A stretch of 64,000 nucleotides of DNA, from positions 3,162,001 through 3,226,000 of the forward strand of contig NZ_CP118632.1 of assembly GCF_028993615.1 (NCBI RefSeq). The letters are read 5' to 3'. Numbering within the stretch: position 1 is the stretch's first letter; each line of letters begins with the position of its first letter. The notes under the pieces are model-generated. The model did no database searches, was not told the DNA's origin, and saw only the letters and a list, made by a program, of their open reading frames with translations. Origin of the DNA: Herbaspirillum sp. WKF16. Lineage in GTDB: Bacteria; Pseudomonadota; Gammaproteobacteria; Burkholderiales; Burkholderiaceae_D. Shown here one piece after another: positions 7,660 through 16,938 of this stretch. The position numbers were made by a program, and so were the translations under genes.

Positions 7660-8642
7660 GCACACTGATCACCATCAACCGCATCTACTACCTGATCGGC
7701 ATCATCGTCATGGTCCTGGTGGCGATGACCCTGCGCGACAAGGGCAATCCGAAACGCCTGACCACCGCGCTGTTCTGGTTCCTGTTCGGCGCCGTGTTCC
7801 TGTTCGGCGACCTGCTGGTGGACAGCCTCGGCAAATCCATGGCCTACCGCGTCATCGGCGCCACCGTGATCATCATCTCGCTGATCGCCGGCACCGGCCT
7901 GCTCTCCATGGGCAGCTACGCCACGTCCTCGCATGAAGAACGCGTGGCCTCCTCCAAGCGGCTGGGCAACTGGCTGTTCTTCCCGGCGGTGCTGATCCCG
8001 GTGGTGACCGTGGCCTGTACCGTGCTGCTCAAGGGCGTCTCGGTGGGCGGCATGTTCCTGCTCGACCAGAAGCAGTTGACCCTGGCGGCGCTGTGCGTGG
8101 CCTGCGTCTGCGCGCTCATCGCCGGCTGGGTGCTGACCCGCGGCTCGCCGCTGCAGGCGGTGCGCCAGTCGCGCCGCCTGGTCGACTCGATCGGCTGGGC
8201 CGCGATCCTGCCGCTGATGCTGGCCATGCTGGGCGGCGTGTTCGTCGCCGCCAAGACCGGCACCTCGGTGCAGCAGGTGGTGAGCCTGTTCGTCAATCCG
8301 GACAACCGCTTCCTGGTGGTGGTGATCTACTGCGTCGGCATGGCGCTGTTCACCATGGTGATGGGCAACGCCTTCGCCGCCTTCCCGGTCATGAGCGCGG
8401 GCATCGCCCTGCCCTTCCTGATCCTGGGCCACCACGCCGACCCGGCGCCGCTGGTGGCCATCGGCATGTATTCCGGCTACTGCGGCACGCTGATGACGCC
8501 GATGGCCGCGAACTACAACATCGTGCCGGCGGCGCTGCTGGAACTGAAGAACAAGTACCAGGTCATCAAGGTGCAGATCCCGACCGCGCTGACGCTGCTG
8601 ACCGTCAACGTGTTCCTGATGTACTTCCTCGCCTTCCGCTGA
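7656..8642 (+). CDS. DUF979 family membrane protein, putative 5-oxoproline transporter subunit
   Basis: A 328-residue protein with roughly nine to ten hydrophobic segments, translationally coupled to the DUF969 gene. Recognisable stretches are NRIYYLIGIIVMV at the N-terminus, a central GMALFTMVMGNAFAAFPVM segment, and GMYSGYCGTLMTPMAANYN near the C-terminus, where polar residues inside a membrane region suggest a substrate path. DUF969 and DUF979 genes are nearly always paired. No ATPase or binding protein is encoded nearby, so transport is likely secondary. The substrate is inferred from the pxp neighbours. Confidence 0.85.
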   Translation: MSTLITINRIYYLIGIIVMVLVAMTLRDKGNPKRLTTALFWFLFGAVFLFGDLLVDSLGKSMAYRVIGATVIIISLIAGTGLLSMGSYATSSHEERVASSKRLGNWLFFPAVLIPVVTVACTVLLKGVSVGGMFLLDQKQLTLAALCVACVCALIAGWVLTRGSPLQAVRQSRRLVDSIGWAAILPLMLAMLGGVFVAAKTGTSVQQVVSLFVNPDNRFLVVVIYCVGMALFTMVMGNAFAAFPVMSAGIALPFLILGHHADPAPLVAIGMYSGYCGTLMTPMAANYNIVPAALLELKNKYQVIKVQIPTALTLLTVNVFLMYFLAFR

Positions 8643-8660
8643 TTCCCGGCCATGCATCAC

Positions 8661-8684
8661 CGCGACCGCCCTTCGGCGGTCGCG
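8661..8684 (+). other. Strong hairpin without U-tract after the DUF979 gene
   Basis: A perfect 10-base stem (CGCGACCGCC / GGCGGTCGCG) with a CTTC loop, 18 bases past the DUF979 stop and 38 bases before the DUF2891 start. Without a T run it is unlikely to terminate fully. It may set mRNA stability or lower expression of the last gene relative to the transporter genes. Confidence 0.5.
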
Positions 8685-8721
8685 CCGTTTCAGACAGTCC
8701 CCATCGCTTCAAGGAGTCCCC

Positions 8722-9726
8722 ATGCAACTGACCATCCAGCAGGCCGAAGCCTTCGCCCGCATGCCCCTCGGCTACCTGCGCCAGGAATATCCCAACCACA
8801 TCATGCACGTGCTCAACAGCGAGCAGGACGTGCTCTCGCCGCGCGCGCTGCACCCGGTGTTCTACGGCTGCTACGACTGGCACTCCGCCGTGCACGGCTT
8901 CTGGCTGCTGCTGCGCTGCGTGCACCTTTACCCCGAGCTGCCGGCCAAGGCCGAGATCGCCGCCATCTTCGATGAGCATTTCACGCCCGAGCTGATGGAG
9001 CGTGAGACCGACTACTTCCGCGCTCCCGGCCGCGCTCCCTTCGAGCGTCCCTACGGCTTCGGCTGGATCCTGGCGCTGGACCAGGAACTGGCGCAATCGG
9101 CCTTGCCGAACGCCGCAGCATGGCGCGCGGCGATGCAGCCGCTGACGACCGAGATCCGCCGCCGCCTGCTGGAGTACCTCGCCAAGCTGAGCTATCCGAT
9201 CCGCGTCGGCACCCACTACAACACGGCGTTCGCGTTGGCGCTGTCGCTGGATTACGCGCGCCACGTCCAGGACGGCGAACTGGAGAGCGTCATCGTCGAG
9301 GCCTCGCGCCGCTACTACGGCAACGACGCCGACTATCCCGCGCACTTTGAACCGGGCGGCGACGAGTACATCTCCGGCGGCCTGACCGAAGCGCTGCTGA
9401 TGACCAAGGCGCTGCCGGACGGCGCCTTCCAGGCCTGGTTCGACAAGTACCTGCCGCGCGTTGCCGAGATCGCGCAGATCATGGAACCAGCCCACGTGTC
9501 GGACCCGACCGATCCCAAGATCGCCCACCTCGACGGCCTGAACCTGTCGCGCGCCTGGTGCATGAAGAACATCCTGCGCCACCTGCACGCCGACCATCCC
9601 GCGCGCGCCGCCATCGGCGCCTCGGTGGAGCGCCACATCCAGGCCTCGATCGGCCAGGTGGTGGGCAGCCACTACAGCGGCGGCCACTGGCTGGCCAGCT
9701 TCGCGCTGCTGGCGCTGGAAGGCTGA
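8722..9726 (+). CDS. DUF2891 family protein
   Basis: A 334-residue soluble protein with no signal peptide. It resembles DUF2891: the N-terminal HPVFYGCYDWHSAVHGFWLLLR, then FERPYGFGWILAL, and later YPAHFEPGGDEYISGGLTEALLM. Conserved His, Trp, Asp and Glu residues and an all-helical look suggest an alpha/alpha-barrel enzyme, but no activity is established that I know of. It follows the DUF969/DUF979 pair on the same strand after a hairpin, and the next element is a terminator, so it is the last gene of the 5-oxoproline module. A role in that pathway is inference. Confidence 0.75.
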   Translation: MQLTIQQAEAFARMPLGYLRQEYPNHIMHVLNSEQDVLSPRALHPVFYGCYDWHSAVHGFWLLLRCVHLYPELPAKAEIAAIFDEHFTPELMERETDYFRAPGRAPFERPYGFGWILALDQELAQSALPNAAAWRAAMQPLTTEIRRRLLEYLAKLSYPIRVGTHYNTAFALALSLDYARHVQDGELESVIVEASRRYYGNDADYPAHFEPGGDEYISGGLTEALLMTKALPDGAFQAWFDKYLPRVAEIAQIMEPAHVSDPTDPKIAHLDGLNLSRAWCMKNILRHLHADHPARAAIGASVERHIQASIGQVVGSHYSGGHWLASFALLALEG

Positions 9727-9784
9727 ACCGCCGCGTCCCTCGGCCTGCCGCTCCTGCGCAAGCAGGAACGACTCTCCAAAGATA

Positions 9785-9820
9785 AAAAGGCCTCCATGCA
9801 TTCTTGCATGGAGGCCTTTT
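9785..9820. terminator. Bidirectional terminator
   Basis: A 16-base perfect stem (AAAAGGCCTCCATGCA and its complement) around a TTCT loop, with A/T runs at both ends. It separates the DUF2891 gene (plus strand) from the convergent ndh gene (minus strand) and serves both. Confidence 0.92.
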
Positions 9821-9845
9821 GCTTTCGACCCGATGTTGGCGGGCC

Positions 9846-11132
9846 CTATTCCATCGATGGTTTGCGCGGCTCGTCCCGCCGCTCCTGCATGGTCGCCGAG
9901 ATCACCCGCGCGCTGCGCTTGAAGGTGAGGTAGGCCCAGGCCCAGTCGGTCATCACCATCAGCCGGTTGCGAAAACCGATCAGGAAGTAGACGTGCACGA
10001 AGAGCCAGAACAGCCACGCCGGATAGCCCGAGAACTTGAGCTTGCCGACCATGGCGATGGCCGCCTTGCGGCCGATGGTGGCCAGCGAGCCGTAGTCCGC
10101 GTAGGTGAAGCTCTCCGGCGCGCGGCCGGCGATGCGGTGCTTGATGTTGCGCGCGGCCACGCGGCCCATCTGTTTGGCTGCCGGCGAGACGCCTGGCACC
10201 GGTTGCCCATCGGACTGCGCGGCGGCGAGGTCGCCGATCACGTACACCTCGTCGCGACCGGCGATGTTGAGCTCGGGCGAGACCGGCACCCGGCCCGCGC
10301 GATCGAGCGCCACACCCAGCGATTTGCCCAGCGGCGATGCCGCCACGCCAGCCGACCAGATCACGGTGCGCGAGGCCAGCGTCTGCTCGCCGTCGAAGTT
10401 GGCATAGCGCACGCAGGTTTCATCGATATGCACCACGCGGCTGCCGGTACGCACGTCCACGCCGAGTTTTTGCAGCTGCTCGCGCGCCTTCTCCGAGAGG
10501 TCCGGCGGATAGGCGCCGAGGATGCGGTCGGAACCCTCGATCAAGACCACCCGCGCCGAATGCGGATCGATGTTGCGGAACTCGCCGGAGAGCGTGTGGC
10601 GGGCGATCTCGACCAGCGTGCCGGCCATCTCCACGCCGGTGGCGCCGCCGCCGATGACGGTGAAGGTCAGCCACTCCTGGCGCCGCCGCGCGTCGGTCTC
10701 GCGCTCGGCATACTCGAAGGCCATCAGGATGCGCTTGCGGATCTCGAAGGCGTCTTCCAGGGTCTTCAGGCCCGGCGCCAGGCGCGCCCATTCATCGCGG
10801 CCGAAATAGCTGTGGGTGGAGCCGGCGGCGACGATGAGGTGATCGTAGGCGATCGAACTCCCGTCCTCCAGCGCGACCGTCCGGGCGGACGTGTCGATGG
10901 CGGTCACGGCCGCCATCAGCGTGGTGAGGTTGCGCTGCTGCGCGAGGATGGCGCGGATCGGCGCGCTGATGGCCGGCGCCGACAGCCCGGCCGTGGCCAC
11001 CTGGTACAGCAGCGGCTGGAACAGGTGGTGGTTGCTGCGATCGATCATGGTGATGCGCACGTCGGCGCCGGCCAGCTCCCGGGCGGCGGCCAGTCCACCG
11101 AAACCACAGCCGATGATGACTACGTGGGGCAT
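9846..11132 (-). CDS. ndh: Type II NADH:quinone oxidoreductase (NDH-2)
   Basis: A 428-residue single-subunit flavoprotein that passes electrons from NADH to quinone without pumping protons, bypassing complex I (also encoded in this window). The N-terminal FAD-binding turn is IIGCGFGGLAAA; a second Rossmann turn FTVIGGGATGVEMAG near residue 165 binds NADH. The flavin-contact segment VYVIGDLAAA is present, and the C-terminus has the hydrophobic stretch AWLFWLFVHVYFLIGF typical of the membrane-anchored form. Length and start are standard. Confidence 0.92.
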   Translation of the reverse strand: MPHVVIIGCGFGGLAAARELAGADVRITMIDRSNHHLFQPLLYQVATAGLSAPAISAPIRAILAQQRNLTTLMAAVTAIDTSARTVALEDGSSIAYDHLIVAAGSTHSYFGRDEWARLAPGLKTLEDAFEIRKRILMAFEYAERETDARRRQEWLTFTVIGGGATGVEMAGTLVEIARHTLSGEFRNIDPHSARVVLIEGSDRILGAYPPDLSEKAREQLQKLGVDVRTGSRVVHIDETCVRYANFDGEQTLASRTVIWSAGVAASPLGKSLGVALDRAGRVPVSPELNIAGRDEVYVIGDLAAAQSDGQPVPGVSPAAKQMGRVAARNIKHRIAGRAPESFTYADYGSLATIGRKAAIAMVGKLKFSGYPAWLFWLFVHVYFLIGFRNRLMVMTDWAWAYLTFKRSARVISATMQERRDEPRKPSME

Positions 11133-11372
11133 TGCCTTCCTTTCAAAAGTAAATAGTTTTTATGCCTGCGGCAGATGAGGCCGGCCGCGGCGATGTCCCC
11201 TACTCTCTATTCGGATGCGCCTGCATCGCGCGGCCGCGCCTCCCCTGGAATGCGCCGTCGCGAGACAAATTGATCTCTCTCAATGCAGACGGACAGAATC
11301 GCACACTTTTGGTTCGAAAGCACTTGGCCACTTTGCCCCAGCCCATCAGCGCCAGGCGCGCGCGGCCAAGAA
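11133..11372. other. ndh upstream region, no gene seen
   Basis: Together with the terminator that follows, this fills the 317 bases between ndh and pnp. It should hold the ndh promoter. I saw no convincing -35/-10 pair, no coding region with family resemblance and no repeat. Confidence 0.5.
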
Positions 11373-11406
11373 AAATCCCCCGTGACCTTGCGGCCACGGG
11401 GGATTT
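11373..11406 (-). terminator. pnp terminator
   Basis: A 12-base stem (AAATCCCCCGTG / CACGGGGGATTT) that on the minus strand is followed by TTTTTC. It sits 44 bases past the pnp stop. Confidence 0.9.
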
Positions 11407-11449
11407 CTCCGTCAACGGACGTCCGGCCGGGGCCGGACGAGACGCCTGA

Positions 11450-13588
11450 TTACTGCGCGTCCTGGGGCGCCGGGGCACCCGAGGATTCGTCGGCTTGGGC
11501 AGCCTTCATCGACAGCTTCAGGCGGCCGCGGTCATCGGTCTCCAGAACCTTGACGCGCACTTGCTGGCCTTCCGACAGGTAGTCGGCGACCGCGTTGACG
11601 CGCTCGTTGGCGATCTGGCTGATGTGCAGCAGGCCATCCTTGCCCGGCAGGACCTGGACGATGGCGCCGAAGTCCAGCAGCTTCAGGACGGTGCCTTCGT
11701 AGACCTTGCCCACTTCGACCGATGCGGTCAGCTCTTCGATGCGGCGCTTGGCTTCCTGGCCGGCCGACGCATCCACGGAGGCGATGGTAACCACGCCTTC
11801 GTCGCTGATGTCGATCTGGGTGCCGGTTTCTTCGGTCAGCGCGCGGATCACGGCGCCGCCCTTGCCGATCACGTCGCGGATCTTCTCAGGGTTGATCTTG
11901 ATGGTGATCAGGCGCGGCGCGAAGTCGGACAGCTCGGCGCGGCCGGCCGGCACGGCTTCCTGCATCTTGCCCAGGATGTGCTGGCGGGCTTCCTTGGCCT
12001 GCTCCAGCGCCACCTGCATGATTTCCTTGGTGATGCCCTGGATCTTGATGTCCATCTGCAGCGCGGTGACGCCTTCGGCGGTGCCGGCTACCTTGAAGTC
12101 CATGTCGCCCAGGTGATCTTCATCGCCCAGGATGTCGGTCAGGACGGCGAACTTGTTGCCTTCCTTGATCAGGCCCATGGCGATGCCGGCGACGTGCGCC
12201 TTCATCGGCACGCCGGCATCCATCAGGGCCAGGCAGCCGCCGCACACCGAGGCCATCGACGAGGAGCCGTTGGATTCGGTGATTTCGGAGACCAGGCGCA
12301 CCGAGTAGCTGAACTCGTCGGCAGCCGGCAGCGCGGCCAGCAGCGCGCGCTTGGCCAGGCGGCCGTGACCGATTTCGCGGCGCTTCGGGGTGCCGACGCG
12401 ACCGGTTTCGCCGGTGGCGAACGGAGGCATGTTGTAGTGGAGCATGAAGCGGTCGGTGTACTCGCCCAGGATGCTGTCGATCTTCTGCTCGTCGCGCGCG
12501 GTGCCGAGGGTGGCCACGACCAGCGCCTGGGTTTCGCCACGGGTGAACAGGGCCGAGCCGTGGGTACGCGGCAGCACGCCGGTACGGATCGAGATCGGAC
12601 GCACGGTGCGGGTGTCGCGGCCGTCGATGCGCGGTTCGCCTTCCAGGATCTGCGAACGCACGATCTTGGCTTCCAGGTCGAACAGGATCGAACCGACTTC
12701 AGCGGCATCGGCTGCAACGCCGCCGCCGGATGCGGCTTCAGCCACCAGCGTCTCGTTGACTTGCGCCGACACGGCCTTGAGCTTCTCGGTGCGGGCTTGC
12801 TTGTCCTTGGTCTGGTAGGCCTCGCGCAGCGGGCCTTCGGCCAGTTGCGAGACGCGCGCGATCAGCGCCTCGTTCTTGGCCGGCGGCGTCCACTGCACTT
12901 CCGGCTTGCCGCCGTCGCGCACCAGTTCATGGATGGCGTCGATCACGGCCTTCGATTGCTCGTGGCCGAACACGACTGCGCCCAGCATCACTTCTTCGGA
13001 CAGTTGCTCGGCTTCGGATTCGACCATCAGCACGGCCGCTTCGGTACCGGCCACCACCAGGTTCAGCTGCGAGGACTTCAGTTGCGAGACGGTCGGGTTC
13101 AGCACGTACTGGCCGTCGATGTAGCCCACGCGGGCTGCGCCCACCGGGCCGCCAAACGGAATGCCGGCCAGCGACAGCGCAGCCGAGGAGCCGATGATCG
13201 CGGGGATGTCGGGATCGATTTCAGGGTTGACCGACAGCACGTGCACGATCACCTGCACTTCGTTCAGATAGCCTTCCGGGAACAGCGGGCGGATCGGGCG
13301 ATCGATCAGGCGCGACGTCAGGGTTTCCTTTTCGGAGGGCTTGCCTTCGCGCTTGAAGAAGCCGCCGGGGATGCGGCCTGCAGCGTAGGTCTTTTCGATG
13401 TAGTCGACGGTCAGCGGGAAGAAATCCTGGCCGGGCTTGGCATCCTTGCGCGCCACCACGGTTGCCAGGATCACGGTGTCTTCGATCGACACCAGCACGG
13501 CGCCGGACGCCTGGCGGGCGATCTCGCCGGTTTCCAGGGTCACCTGATGCTGGCCGTACTGGAAGGTCTTGCTAACTTTATTGAACAC
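11450..13588 (-). CDS. pnp: Polyribonucleotide nucleotidyltransferase (PNPase)
   Basis: A 712-residue 3'-5' phosphorolytic exoribonuclease of the RNA degradosome. Domains in order: a first RNase PH domain (about 1-210), a helical linker, a catalytic second RNase PH domain (about 310-540, with [17 protein letters not shown]), a KH domain with the GxxG loop IGKGG near 565, and an S1 domain (about 620-690, [28 protein letters not shown]). Start is GTG at 13588 with AAAGGAAATACC before it. It follows rpsO on the same strand, the classical rpsO-pnp arrangement. Confidence 0.98.
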   Translation of the reverse strand: MFNKVSKTFQYGQHQVTLETGEIARQASGAVLVSIEDTVILATVVARKDAKPGQDFFPLTVDYIEKTYAAGRIPGGFFKREGKPSEKETLTSRLIDRPIRPLFPEGYLNEVQVIVHVLSVNPEIDPDIPAIIGSSAALSLAGIPFGGPVGAARVGYIDGQYVLNPTVSQLKSSQLNLVVAGTEAAVLMVESEAEQLSEEVMLGAVVFGHEQSKAVIDAIHELVRDGGKPEVQWTPPAKNEALIARVSQLAEGPLREAYQTKDKQARTEKLKAVSAQVNETLVAEAASGGGVAADAAEVGSILFDLEAKIVRSQILEGEPRIDGRDTRTVRPISIRTGVLPRTHGSALFTRGETQALVVATLGTARDEQKIDSILGEYTDRFMLHYNMPPFATGETGRVGTPKRREIGHGRLAKRALLAALPAADEFSYSVRLVSEITESNGSSSMASVCGGCLALMDAGVPMKAHVAGIAMGLIKEGNKFAVLTDILGDEDHLGDMDFKVAGTAEGVTALQMDIKIQGITKEIMQVALEQAKEARQHILGKMQEAVPAGRAELSDFAPRLITIKINPEKIRDVIGKGGAVIRALTEETGTQIDISDEGVVTIASVDASAGQEAKRRIEELTASVEVGKVYEGTVLKLLDFGAIVQVLPGKDGLLHISQIANERVNAVADYLSEGQQVRVKVLETDDRGRLKLSMKAAQADESSGAPAPQDAQ

Positions 13589-13824
13589 GGTATTTCCTTT
13601 CTTTTATGGAGCCGGCCCCGACTGTGTCCGCGGTGCGCGACTTCCTTTTGCCGACAGATTTTCAGGCGCTGTCGTTCACCTCACCACAGCCGCCGGCAGA
13701 ACCGGAGGCTTACGACGAACGCGGCCGGTACTGCGCCACGATGAAACAAAACGATGCAACAAGAACGAATTCAGCCCGCCATGGGCGGCGCCTGCCGATC
13801 AGGTTACGGAATCGTAAAAAACAA
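13589..13824. other. pnp leader region, no gene seen
   Basis: Together with the rpsO terminator and its flank this forms the 308-base gap between rpsO and pnp. In enterobacteria the pnp leader is folded, cut by RNase III and used for autoregulation. A similar role is possible, but I could not make out a long duplex and no ORF here resembles a known protein. Confidence 0.4.
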
Positions 13825-13855
13825 AATGCCCGCGTCAACGAGTGACGCAGGCATT
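13825..13855 (-). terminator. rpsO terminator (likely leaky)
   Basis: Stem AATGCCcGCGTCA / TGACGCaGGCATT with one internal mismatch and a short loop. On the minus strand it is followed by TTGTTTTTTAC. It lies 41 bases past rpsO and 237 bases before pnp; partial read-through would couple the two genes, as in other proteobacteria. Confidence 0.8.
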
Positions 13856-13896
13856 CTGTTCATGACCCGGAAACCGGATGGAGACGCGGAGTCAAA

Positions 13897-14166
13897 TTAC
13901 TTACGCAGACCGAGCTTTTCGATCAGGGCGCGGTAACGGTCGGCGTCCTTGCCCTTCAGGTAGGACAGCAGGCTCTTGCGACGGTTGACCATCTTGATCA
14001 GGCCGCGGCGGGAGTGGTGATCCTTGCTGTGGGCCTTGAAGTGGCCGTTCAGGTCGTTGATGCGCGCGGTCAGCAGTGCGACTTGCACTTCCGGTGAACC
14101 GGTGTCGTTCGTGCCGCGGGCGTTATCGGAGATAATGGCAGCCTTGGCTGCTTTTTCGATGGACAT
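13897..14166 (-). CDS. rpsO: 30S ribosomal protein S15
   Basis: An 89-residue protein of exact family length. S15 binds the central domain of 16S rRNA early in assembly and contacts 23S rRNA in the intersubunit bridge. The hallmarks [43 protein letters not shown] (shown in pieces: GSPEVQ, LTxRI, [11 protein letters not shown]) span residues 19-60 and the C-terminal [10 protein letters not shown] segment is present. It lies upstream of pnp. Confidence 0.99.
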   Translation of the reverse strand: MSIEKAAKAAIISDNARGTNDTGSPEVQVALLTARINDLNGHFKAHSKDHHSRRGLIKMVNRRKSLLSYLKGKDADRYRALIEKLGLRK

Positions 14167-14371
14167 GCTATTTACCTTTCACAAGCGGTGTGCGGAGCGT
14201 TCAGACGAGGCCCTGCATACCGTGAACTAAAGAATTGAAATCCGGCCAAAATGGCCAGACGCGGAAGTATATAGCAAAATCCATTTTATTCAAACACTTA
14301 GAGACGGCCGCAGCGGCCCCGGGCCTGCGCGCGGCAATGCCCCCGCGGCAACATTTCCAGGACGACCCTAC

Positions 14372-14896
14372 ATGAATTTCCCCGCCCCTTTGTTCAAACC
14401 CCGCCGCGCGGCGCTGGCCGCGGCCCTGCTGGCGATGTCCCTGCTCTCCGGCTGCGCCGCGCTGCTGCAGCCGCCGGTCGCCCCGGGCGAATCGGAGGAA
14501 CAGGTGCTCACACGGCTGGGCGCGCCGACCAATGTTTATCAGGATGGCAACACGCGCCTGTTCGAATACGGCGCCGGCGCCTTCGGCCAGTACCAGTATA
14601 TGGCGCGCATCGGACCCGACCACCGCCTGATTTCCTACCAGCAAGTCTGGACCCTGGAGAACTTCCGCGCCATCCGCGTCAAGCAGGACACCAAGCAGGA
14701 TGTGCTGGCGCGCGTAGGCCGCCCGACCGAGATCACCCGCTACGCCCGCATCCCCTTCGATGCCTGGAACTACGGCTTCAAGGAAAGCGGCGTATGGAAT
14801 TCGCAGATGACGGTCTACTTCGACGACAACGGCATCGTGCAAAAGGTCGAGAACGGGCCCGACCCGCGCTTCGACGATTCGCGCTTCCCGTTCTGA
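14372..14896 (+). CDS. BamE/SmpA-like outer-membrane lipoprotein
   Basis: A 174-residue predicted lipoprotein. A signal peptide ([19 protein letters not shown]) ends at the lipobox LLSGC, with the acylated cysteine near residue 27. The mature part holds two short similar units (EEQVLTRLGAPTNVYQDGNTRLFEYG and KQDVLARVGRPTEITRYARIPFDAWNYG), the pattern of SmpA/BamE domains in which a helix precedes a beta hairpin. The two-unit form and low overall resemblance mean it is probably not the true BamE subunit. It stands alone between rpsO and a bidirectional terminator. Function unknown. Confidence 0.7.
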   Translation: MNFPAPLFKPRRAALAAALLAMSLLSGCAALLQPPVAPGESEEQVLTRLGAPTNVYQDGNTRLFEYGAGAFGQYQYMARIGPDHRLISYQQVWTLENFRAIRVKQDTKQDVLARVGRPTEITRYARIPFDAWNYGFKESGVWNSQMTVYFDDNGIVQKVENGPDPRFDDSRFPF

Positions 14897-14924
14897 TACG
14901 GGCGCCGGGCGCCAGGATCCAATG

Positions 14925-14962
14925 AAAAATGCCGCCCGGTTTTATCCGGGCGGCATTTTTTT
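14925..14962. terminator. Bidirectional terminator
   Basis: A stem of AAAAATGCCGCCCGG with its complement CCGGGCGGCATTTTT, around a TTTTAT-type loop, with T runs on both strands. It separates the BamE-like gene from the convergent gntP gene. Confidence 0.93.
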
Positions 14963-14979
14963 GTCGCGGGAGACAGCGA

Positions 14980-16332
14980 TCAGACCACGGTCGCCAGGGC
15001 CAGCGTCAACAGCAACGCCACCACGGAGACCAGGGTCTCCATCACGGTCCAGGTCTTGAAGGTCTGCGGCACGGTCATGTTGAAGTATTCCTTCACCAGC
15101 CAGAAGCCGCCGTCGTTGACGTGCGACAGGATCAGCGAGCCGGCGCCGGTGGCCAGCACCATCAGCTCGGGGCGGGTGCCGCCGACCGAGGAGACGATGG
15201 GCGCCACGATGCCGCAGGCGGTGGTCATCGCCACCGTAGCCGAACCGGTCGCCACGCGGATCAGCGCGGCCACGAACCAGCCCAGCAGCAGCGGCGACAG
15301 GTGCGCATCGGTGGCGATGCCGACGATGGCCTTGGATACGCCGCCGTCCATCAGGATGCGGCCGAAGCCGGCGCCGGCTCCCACCACCAGGGTGATGCTG
15401 GCGATCGGCGCCAGGCATTCGTTGGTGAACTTCAGGATCTGGTCGGCGCCGAAGCCGCGCGCTTTGCCGAAGGTCCAGAAGCTGACCAGCGTGGCGATCA
15501 GCAGCGCGATCACGGAGTTGCCGATCAGGCGCAGGAAGTCGTTGGCGAAGCTCTTGGGCGCGAAGAACAGGTCGGCCCAGCTGCCGATCAGCATCAGCGC
15601 CACCGGCAACAGGATGGTGAACAGCGTGATGCCGAAGCCGGGCAGCTGGCGATCCTTCTTGCTGTCGTCGACGAACTGCGAGATCAGCGGATTGTCCGGA
15701 TTGGGGATCACCACCTTGGAGATCAGCTTGCCGAAGATCGGACCGGCGATGATGGCGGTCGGGATACCCACGATCAGCGCATACAGGATGGTGCGGCCGA
15801 TATCCGCGCTATAGGCGGTGACCGCCAGCAGCGCCGCCGGGTGCGGCGGGATCAGGCCGTGCACGACCGACAGGCCGGCCACCATCGGGATGCCCACCAG
15901 CACCATGTTAGTGCCGGTGCGCTTGGCCACGTTGAAGGCGATCGGCACCAGCAGCACGAAACCGACTTCGAAGAACACCGGCAAGCCGACGATGAAGGCC
16001 ACGACCATCATCGCCCAGTGCACGTTCTTCTCGCCGAAGGCCTTGATCATGGTGTTGGCGATGCGCTCGGCGCCGCCCGACTCGGCCATCATCTTGCCCA
16101 GCATCGTGCCCAGGCCCACCACCAGCGCGATGTGCCCCAGCGCGCCGCCCACGCCCGTTTCAAAGGCCTTGACGATATTGCCCATCGGCATGCCGACGGC
16201 CAGGCCCAGCACCAGCGACACCACGATCAGCACGATGAACGGGTTCATCTTGAACTTGGCGATCAGCACGATCAGCGCGATCACCGCCACCAGCGCGTAC
16301 ACCAGCAGCGCGCTTCCCTGTACAGCTTCCAT
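14980..16332 (-). CDS. GntP-family gluconate/sugar-acid:H+ symporter
   Basis: A 450-residue permease with about twelve transmembrane segments. Family marks include FIVLIVVSLVLGLAVGMPMGNIVKAFETGVGGALGHIALVVGLGTMLGKMMAESGGAERIA (in pieces: GxGxLGHIA, GTMLGKMMAESGGAERIA) and ATGSATVAMTTACGIVAP. GntP proteins import gluconate and related acids; the branch also includes D-serine permease DsdX. The gene is the last of an rpiR-deacylase-ridA-gntP operon and has a strong GAGGAG site. A D-configured amino sugar acid or D-amino acid is the likely substrate. Confidence 0.85.
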   Translation of the reverse strand: MEAVQGSALLVYALVAVIALIVLIAKFKMNPFIVLIVVSLVLGLAVGMPMGNIVKAFETGVGGALGHIALVVGLGTMLGKMMAESGGAERIANTMIKAFGEKNVHWAMMVVAFIVGLPVFFEVGFVLLVPIAFNVAKRTGTNMVLVGIPMVAGLSVVHGLIPPHPAALLAVTAYSADIGRTILYALIVGIPTAIIAGPIFGKLISKVVIPNPDNPLISQFVDDSKKDRQLPGFGITLFTILLPVALMLIGSWADLFFAPKSFANDFLRLIGNSVIALLIATLVSFWTFGKARGFGADQILKFTNECLAPIASITLVVGAGAGFGRILMDGGVSKAIVGIATDAHLSPLLLGWFVAALIRVATGSATVAMTTACGIVAPIVSSVGGTRPELMVLATGAGSLILSHVNDGGFWLVKEYFNMTVPQTFKTWTVMETLVSVVALLLTLALATVV

Positions 16333-16450
16333 TTGAATCTCCTCTTAGGAAGTTAAAACACCGGCCGACGACTTGCTTCCCCTGTCGGCATCTTTTCAAA
16401 ACAAAAATGCGCGGAAGGCGCCGCAGCGCCCGCCATCGATACATTGCCGA

Positions 16451-16834
16451 TCAGCGTTTGAACGCCACGCAGTCGACCTCGACCTTGCAATCCACCACCA
16501 TGCTCGACACCACGCAGGCGCGCGCCGGCGGGTTGGCGCCGAAGTATTCCTTGAAGACCTTGTTGAAGGATTGGAAGTCGCGCGCGTCGTCCAGCCAGAC
16601 GCCGCAACGCACCACGTGTTCGGGACCGTAGCCGGCTTCCTTGAGGATCGCCAGCACGTTCTGGATGGCCTGGTGCGACTGGGCGACGATGCCGCCGTCG
16701 ATCACCTCGCCGTTGACCATCGCCACCTGGCCCGACACATACAGCCAGCCGTCGGCCGCTACCGCGCGCGCGAACGGAAGATGCTGGCCGCCGGTGCCGC
16801 TGCCGCCTTCCACACCATATCGTTGAATGCTCAT
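16451..16834 (-). CDS. RidA family enamine/imine deaminase
   Basis: A 127-residue protein starting at ATG 16834 after GGAG. RidA-family trimers hydrolyse reactive enamine/imine intermediates released by PLP-dependent dehydratases. Recognisable parts are LPFARAVAADGWLYVSGQV, the helix QAIQNVLAILKEAGYGPEHVV, and PPARACVV, whose Arg corresponds to the residue that binds the substrate carboxylate. Its place in an operon facing a PLP deaminase gene suggests it clears the intermediate of that enzyme. It is not the housekeeping ridA by context. Confidence 0.88.
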   Translation of the reverse strand: MSIQRYGVEGGSGTGGQHLPFARAVAADGWLYVSGQVAMVNGEVIDGGIVAQSHQAIQNVLAILKEAGYGPEHVVRCGVWLDDARDFQSFNKVFKEYFGANPPARACVVSSMVVDCKVEVDCVAFKR

Positions 16835-16938
16835 TACTGCTCCTTTGCTAAAAAAATGAATGCGCCCGTGAGGGACATTTCGTTTCCGATTGGCTTGATC
16901 TTGTTGCTCTTCGAATTCTCCTGCGCCCTGCCGTCGGC

